64,000 bases of DNA from contig CM072810.1 of NCBI GenBank assembly GCA_037013495.1, positions 107,794,398 to 107,858,397 on the forward strand, read 5' to 3'. Every line of letters starts with the position of its first letter. Positions within the stretch are counted from its first letter, which is position 1. The notes beneath the pieces are model-generated. The model saw only the letters and a program-made list of their open reading frames with translations. It had not been told where the DNA came from and did not search any database. Both the position numbers and the translations under genes were made by a program. This DNA is from Hippophae tibetana. Its lineage: Eukaryota; Streptophyta; Magnoliopsida; Rosales; Elaeagnaceae. Below, in pieces: positions 59,750 through 64,000 of the stretch.

Positions 59750-60505
59750 ATCTATAAATAGAGCAATGTTTTTTCATTGTGAATCATCCCATTAGAGAAA
59801 AACATATCATCTTTAGAGTGAAAGAAGTGAGAAATATTATTGGATGTATTGGGTTTTGGGGTTATGAGTTAAGTCCTATATTAACAACTGTGATATTATC
59901 TCTCATAGTGAAAAAACATTTTAGTAGCTCTGTGGAGTAATCTAGCTAATTTTTTGGGTGATACACATAAAAATATCTATGTTATTTTCTTGTTTCTACT
60001 TTACTTTATTTATTATTTAGTTCCCCCATAGATCTGGTAGTGAAAATTGTCAAAATTTTCCCCACAATTAGTATCAAAACTTTAGATTGTGAAGTCCTTG
60101 TACAGAAAATCACATCATGCAAGTTACTATTCACATCACTATTCAAATGTTACTATTCATTAGGCATTATTTTGTAGTAGTTGTTTGTAGTTACTAGATT
60201 TGAGTAGGAGTAATAACAACAGACGAAGGAAAAGTTAAGATAGAGAAATTCAATTGGTATGATTTTGGTTTCTAGAAAATATAGATTCAAGATTATTTGT
60301 ATCGAAAATAATATGCAGAAACACCATGTAAGAACACTACTAAAGAATATGAAACGAGAAGATTGAGATATTCTTGACAAATAGGCATTATGAACAATCT
60401 GGTTAATGTCGTCTCACAACGTTACCTTTAACATTATAAATGAAACAATGACAAAAGGTTTGATGAAAGCCTTATCAAGTATGTACAAATTACCTTAAAC
60501 AAAGT
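59750..60505 (+). mobile_element. Tnt1-like copia 5' end: LTR part, primer site, gag start
   Basis: A TATA-like CTATAAATAGAGC at about 59753, then AGCTCTGTGGAGTA (a common copia R/U5 string), and at about 60067 a decayed primer site TAGTATCAAAACTT. After it, translation with shifts gives KVKIEKFNWYDFGF, DYLY, then TKGLMKALSSMYKLP, typical of Tnt1-type gag (usual form: IGKFDGxDFGFWK and LMKALSxMYEKPS). Homology stops at about 60505, where gypsy-type sequence begins. It is a dead fragment. Confidence 0.65.
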
Positions 60506-60507
60506 CT

Positions 60508-60731
60508 AGTTGGTCAAAAGTGATGAGAATGACGAACCGTTACAAATTTCAAATGAACATATCATGAGAACAAAGACAAAACAACTCAATGAAGTATTGA
60601 ATGAACTTATTCAAGAGCTAAATCATGATCAAAGAACACCACAAATGGAGTACAAGACATGTAAAGAGCTATTTAATGAAATAAAACCAATTTTGGATTT
60701 TAAAGTCATGCCACGGTGTGGTCCAATGTGA
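60508..60731 (+). mobile_element. Ty3/gypsy polyprotein C-terminal tail
   Basis: The frame ending at 60731 contains EHIMRTKTKQLNEVLNELIQ, which corresponds to the C-terminal end of many plant gypsy polyproteins (usual form: GPITRSRAKKLxExLNGLIQ). It is joined to copia gag sequence with no LTR between, so it is a nested or rearranged junction. The tail is otherwise intact for about 70 residues. Confidence 0.6.
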
Positions 60732-61520
60732 GCTACGGCATAGTACCTATTGGTTTAGAATTGAATTCACACAGAATCATGCACGTTGCAGCACAAGAGA
60801 AAAGGCACCACGACCCGATTATTTCTAATGTGAATCAACTCGCCAATCTCTAGATCGTGCCATGGCATGGATTATTGGTTGTCGTAGGCCACATAGTTAG
60901 AATTGTATTTTTTCCTCATGTTTGCCTATTCTAGTTGTTGTTTCTTTTCCTTTTGTGAAGGTTTCATTTTGAACCCTATAAATACATTAATGGATGCTAG
61001 CTAAACCTTTTTATCTTAATTTTTATTACACTTTTTATTAATATCAAAGTTGAGAGCTTTAAGTCTTATTGTTCCTTTACAAACCGACTTATCAAAGAAT
61101 TTGTAAACTTTGTGGCATCCTATCATCTTTACATCTTTCGTGAGTAATATCAATTGAGTTATGGTGAGTGCTTTAATATGTTCTATTTTTTAGGATCTAT
61201 TTCAATTTTGTTATTGGGTCTTTGGTCGTGGCTCTTATAGTTCTCAAACCATATAGTGTTTGTAGGTTCAAAGGATTATATTCTTAAGTTCACATCATTT
61301 TGTATCATAGCTTTAGGTTTTAATTTATGTTTCATATTTATTTTCTTTTTTTATCTTATTGTTCTTGATTTATGTGCAAATATTTTAATTAAAAAAAGAA
61401 TACAAGTCTACAAAAGAAGGCCTAAAATATATAAAAGAGAGAGAGACAAAAGATCTGAATTTTAAAAAAATTATTCCAAGTTTTCCACTTTATTATTATT
61501 ACTCATCATTGGTGTCCTAA
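60732..61520 (+). repeat. Probable gypsy LTR region
   Basis: It lies between a gypsy pol tail and a gypsy gag start. It has a TATA-like CCCTATAAATAC at about 60976-60987 followed by a leader with short T-rich boxes. Exact ends, purine tract and primer site could not be fixed. Confidence 0.45.
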
Positions 61521-61859
61521 ATTTTCCTTGAGCAATTAGTGCACTTGTATTTTTGTTATCTCATCTTGTTTCAATTCTTGTCTGTCCTAGCTTTAGGGTT
61601 CTAAAAAAACTTCGAATTTGTTCCATCATGCTTTGACTTGTTTGGATATTGTGAACCACCATTGGTGATAGTGAATTCTACATTGTTTGGAATACCTGAA
61701 CAGTTTGATTTGTTTATGAGCTAAATGTACTTGAGCAATCGACCTAGGTGCTAATTATGAGAGGTATTTTTATCATTAGCATCTTGTTTGTGTTAGTTGT
61801 TTTATAATATCCAACAGAAATATATTGAACTATCAAGAAGAAAAATAGTATAGAACATT

Positions 61860-62440
61860 CATGATGAGGGCTATGCAAAAATCAGTTGAAAGAATAAATG
61901 TAGTAATGGTGAACATGAATGAGAGGATAAAGAGGCAAGAAGGCACAATAGCCACCTTACAACAAGGAGCACCATAAGGGGTCCAAATTTTAAAGGGCTA
62001 GATAGATAAGCTTATGTAGTGGAAGAGCTTATGGATGGTAATTGGGAGGATAATAGAGACTTTGAGGAAGATGAAAAAAAGGTACTTGTAAGAAAAAGGA
62101 AAAAAGGTATGAAAATAGAGGAGGCAGAAATGGTAGGGAAGGTATGTAGAGACCACCTAGGCCATAGGATAAGGTTAAAAAAACTAGATAGTATCAAAAT
62201 GAAGATGCCACTTTTCCAAGGAAATAATGATTCTAAATTATACTTGAAATGTGAGAAAAAGGTGGAATATGTCTTTGAGTGCCACAATTATGTTGAAGAT
62301 AAAAAAGGTAAAACTTGTTTTCATTAAATTTAATGATTATGCATTGAATTGGTGAGTGCAATTAATGATTAGTAGGAGAAGGAACCATGAAAGGTCATTT
62401 GTTAATATGGTAATTGAAAGGTTTGACTCGAGTAAACAAT
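61860..62440 (+). mobile_element. Ty3/gypsy gag fragment
   Basis: 62019-62327 encodes an acidic/basic linker followed by MKMPLFQGNNDSKLYLKCEK and VEYVFECHNYVEDKK, the start of the gypsy gag core (usual form: IPxFxGxxDPExYLxWExKVExVFxCHxYxExKK). After a one-base shift homology continues (FIKFNDYALNW and RRRNHERS) to about 62430. Pol is absent. The order pol tail, LTR, gag suggests two overlapping elements sharing one LTR. Confidence 0.7.
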
Positions 62441-62454
62441 TAGATTAAAGTTAA

Positions 62455-62770
62455 AAATCTCATCGCTCGATCGATCTATGCTAAGCTCGATCGATCCAAG
62501 CAACAATTAATAAAACATCGATCGATATAAACCATTTTCAATCAATCCAGGCTACGATAAATAAAATCCTAAGATTAGATAGATTGAATATGTTTGATTC
62601 TCAATAGATCTAGTCCTAAATCGATGGAACCTAAAACTTCGATCGATTTATCCCAATTTTAGGATCAACCTGAGAGGGCTTAGATTATAGAGATCGATAC
62701 TCAATCAATTTTCCTCATCGATCAATACATACGTTACTACATTGATCAAATAACCTATATACTAAATGTT
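62455..62770. repeat. Cluster of GATCGATC/ATCGAT motifs
   Basis: About ten occurrences of ATCGAT or GATCGATC-like palindromes in about 300 bp (for example CGCTCGATCGATC, AACATCGATCGAT, CTTCGATCGATTT). CpG is rare in the surrounding DNA, so this is a local compositional anomaly. The spacing is irregular (about 25-90 bp). No gene is seen. Confidence 0.6.
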
Positions 62771-64000
62771 TCTATGTGTCATCTAACGTTAATGAGAACA
62801 TAAATATACCTAAAATATGTTCATTTGAAGCCTAGTAGTTTCTTCGGCTTAAATAGTGTTCTTGAAAAATGCATCTAGAAACTAAATTACATATAAAAGT
62901 GTTATTTACGAATATCATTAACACTCATAAACCTTATACTTTCTATTTTTGAAATTCTTAAAGTTATGACTAAAAATAATAAAATTTTCTAAAGATCACC
63001 AAATTAAAATTAGAATATTATATATGTTGTGTTTTATCTATGATAATAATTTATATATGAGTTTCAATCAAAATCTAATTTTATTAAATCTGAAAAATTC
63101 AATATATTCGAATTTAGATTGTATCGGATTGATTACACTACCATATCATTTTCGAATTGAAAATCTTCAAATCTAACTCGGATTAGGTTAGATTGAAATG
63201 AGTAAAAAACATTCAGTTTTGAACTGCTATTTACCCCTACCTTAATGTTGCATTTTTGGACGTTTTGGTTATTCTTGCTAATTTTTGTTTTTTTTAACCT
63301 TTTTTTTAGAAAAACTTAATTATGATTGAGTTGAAACTTACTAGCAGGAGTTAGATATATGTTTAAAGAGAAAAATGTTTCAAAAAATTAAAAAATACTA
63401 GAAAATAAAGTGAGTAAAATGACTAAAATTGACCTAATTAAAATGACTACAATACTAGGTTAAACAAGAGGAGTAATGTCTTTAACTTGTAACAATAATA
63501 TGATTAAATCATACTAGGTTAAAATAAAGTGATTAATATATCTAATTTGTTATACTAAAGTGACATCAATTGCACTCTTTTTCAATGTGAAGCTACATAA
63601 TAGAGACAATGATAAAATTGACAAGGAGCGTAATTTTTTAATGGAATAGTGCACACAATATAGGTAATGTGTTATTTTTAGAAAGAAAAAAGTGGGGTTT
63701 CACTAGTAAAAATGTGGTATATTGAGAAAAAGTTATCAAAATTTTATGTTATTTTATTATTTTGTTCTTTTCTTTTTTGGAAAGTAAGATTATGGATTGT
63801 TAAAGACTCCAATAGAACATATAAAATGATAATTAGTCAATCTTCTAACAACATAGTTTTTTAAGAGAATTAGTTATTAACTCTAATAAATATAATATCG
63901 GTAATGGATTTGATCTAAATTTAACTTGATGAGCCTTTAAAATTGTATTCTAAACTTATAAATATGAGTCTATTACAATCATCAACTCAACTGGTAGATT
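62771..64000. other. AT-rich right end, nothing recognised
   Basis: No exon-like frames, RNA genes or transposon ends were found on either strand. Confidence 0.45.

Overview
The window is nuclear DNA from a flowering plant, very probably a eudicot. It is AT-rich, has plant GT-AG introns, is dominated by Ty1/copia and Ty3/gypsy retrotransposons and CACTA transposon pieces, and carries TIR-NBS-LRR (TNL) immune-receptor genes, a class absent from grasses. I cannot name the species from sequence alone.

Layout. 1-180 is the last exon of a DUF4220/DUF594-type gene. About 0.95-4.5 kb holds copia relics and a possible miniature LTR element. 5.3-12.8 kb is a MATH (TRAF-homology) pseudogene whose third intron contains a young, apparently intact copia element (6363-11388, identical LTRs, one 1443-codon gag-pol frame). 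12.93-13.18 kb is a 250-bp hairpin. 13.18-16.08 kb is a palindrome with 1.1-kb arms made from the 5' half of a CACTA transposase gene. 16.1-16.95 kb is a tandem-repeat block. 17.77-22.26 kb is TNL1 (five exons, 1014 aa). 22.7-25.5 kb is a 5'-truncated TNL (TNL3). 26.3-29.25 kb is a dead Ty3/gypsy element. 29.9-34.7 kb repeats the MATH unit, here with a complete reading frame over six exons (317 aa). 35.9-36.7 kb is an NB-ARC fragment. 36.7-37.8 kb is the same tandem-repeat block. 38.6-43.4 kb is TNL2 (five exons, 1027 aa). 43.56-46.25 kb is a copia remnant. 47.1-47.7 kb is a MATH fragment on the minus strand. 48.4-56.3 kb is an old copia element with a 2.56-kb nested insertion. 57-62.5 kb is a mosaic of copia, gypsy and MATH relics. 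The rest to 64 kb shows no gene.

The main theme is an immune-receptor cluster built by duplicating a unit of MATH gene, tandem-repeat promoter block and TNL gene. After duplication, TNL1 and TNL2 were kept nearly identical over the promoter, TIR exon and P-loop part, while the LRR exon of TNL1 matches TNL3 instead. This points to gene conversion or unequal crossing-over. TNL1, TNL2 and the second MATH gene are the host genes that look able to make full proteins. All exon joins were made by eye; the frame closes exactly in each of the three genes.

The most unusual structures are the CACTA palindrome (a possible natural hairpin-RNA source), the adjoining hairpin, the three-fold 30-residue repeat of the GLPL motif in TNL3, and a nested element with 49-bp terminal direct repeats and a minus-strand promoter-like module.
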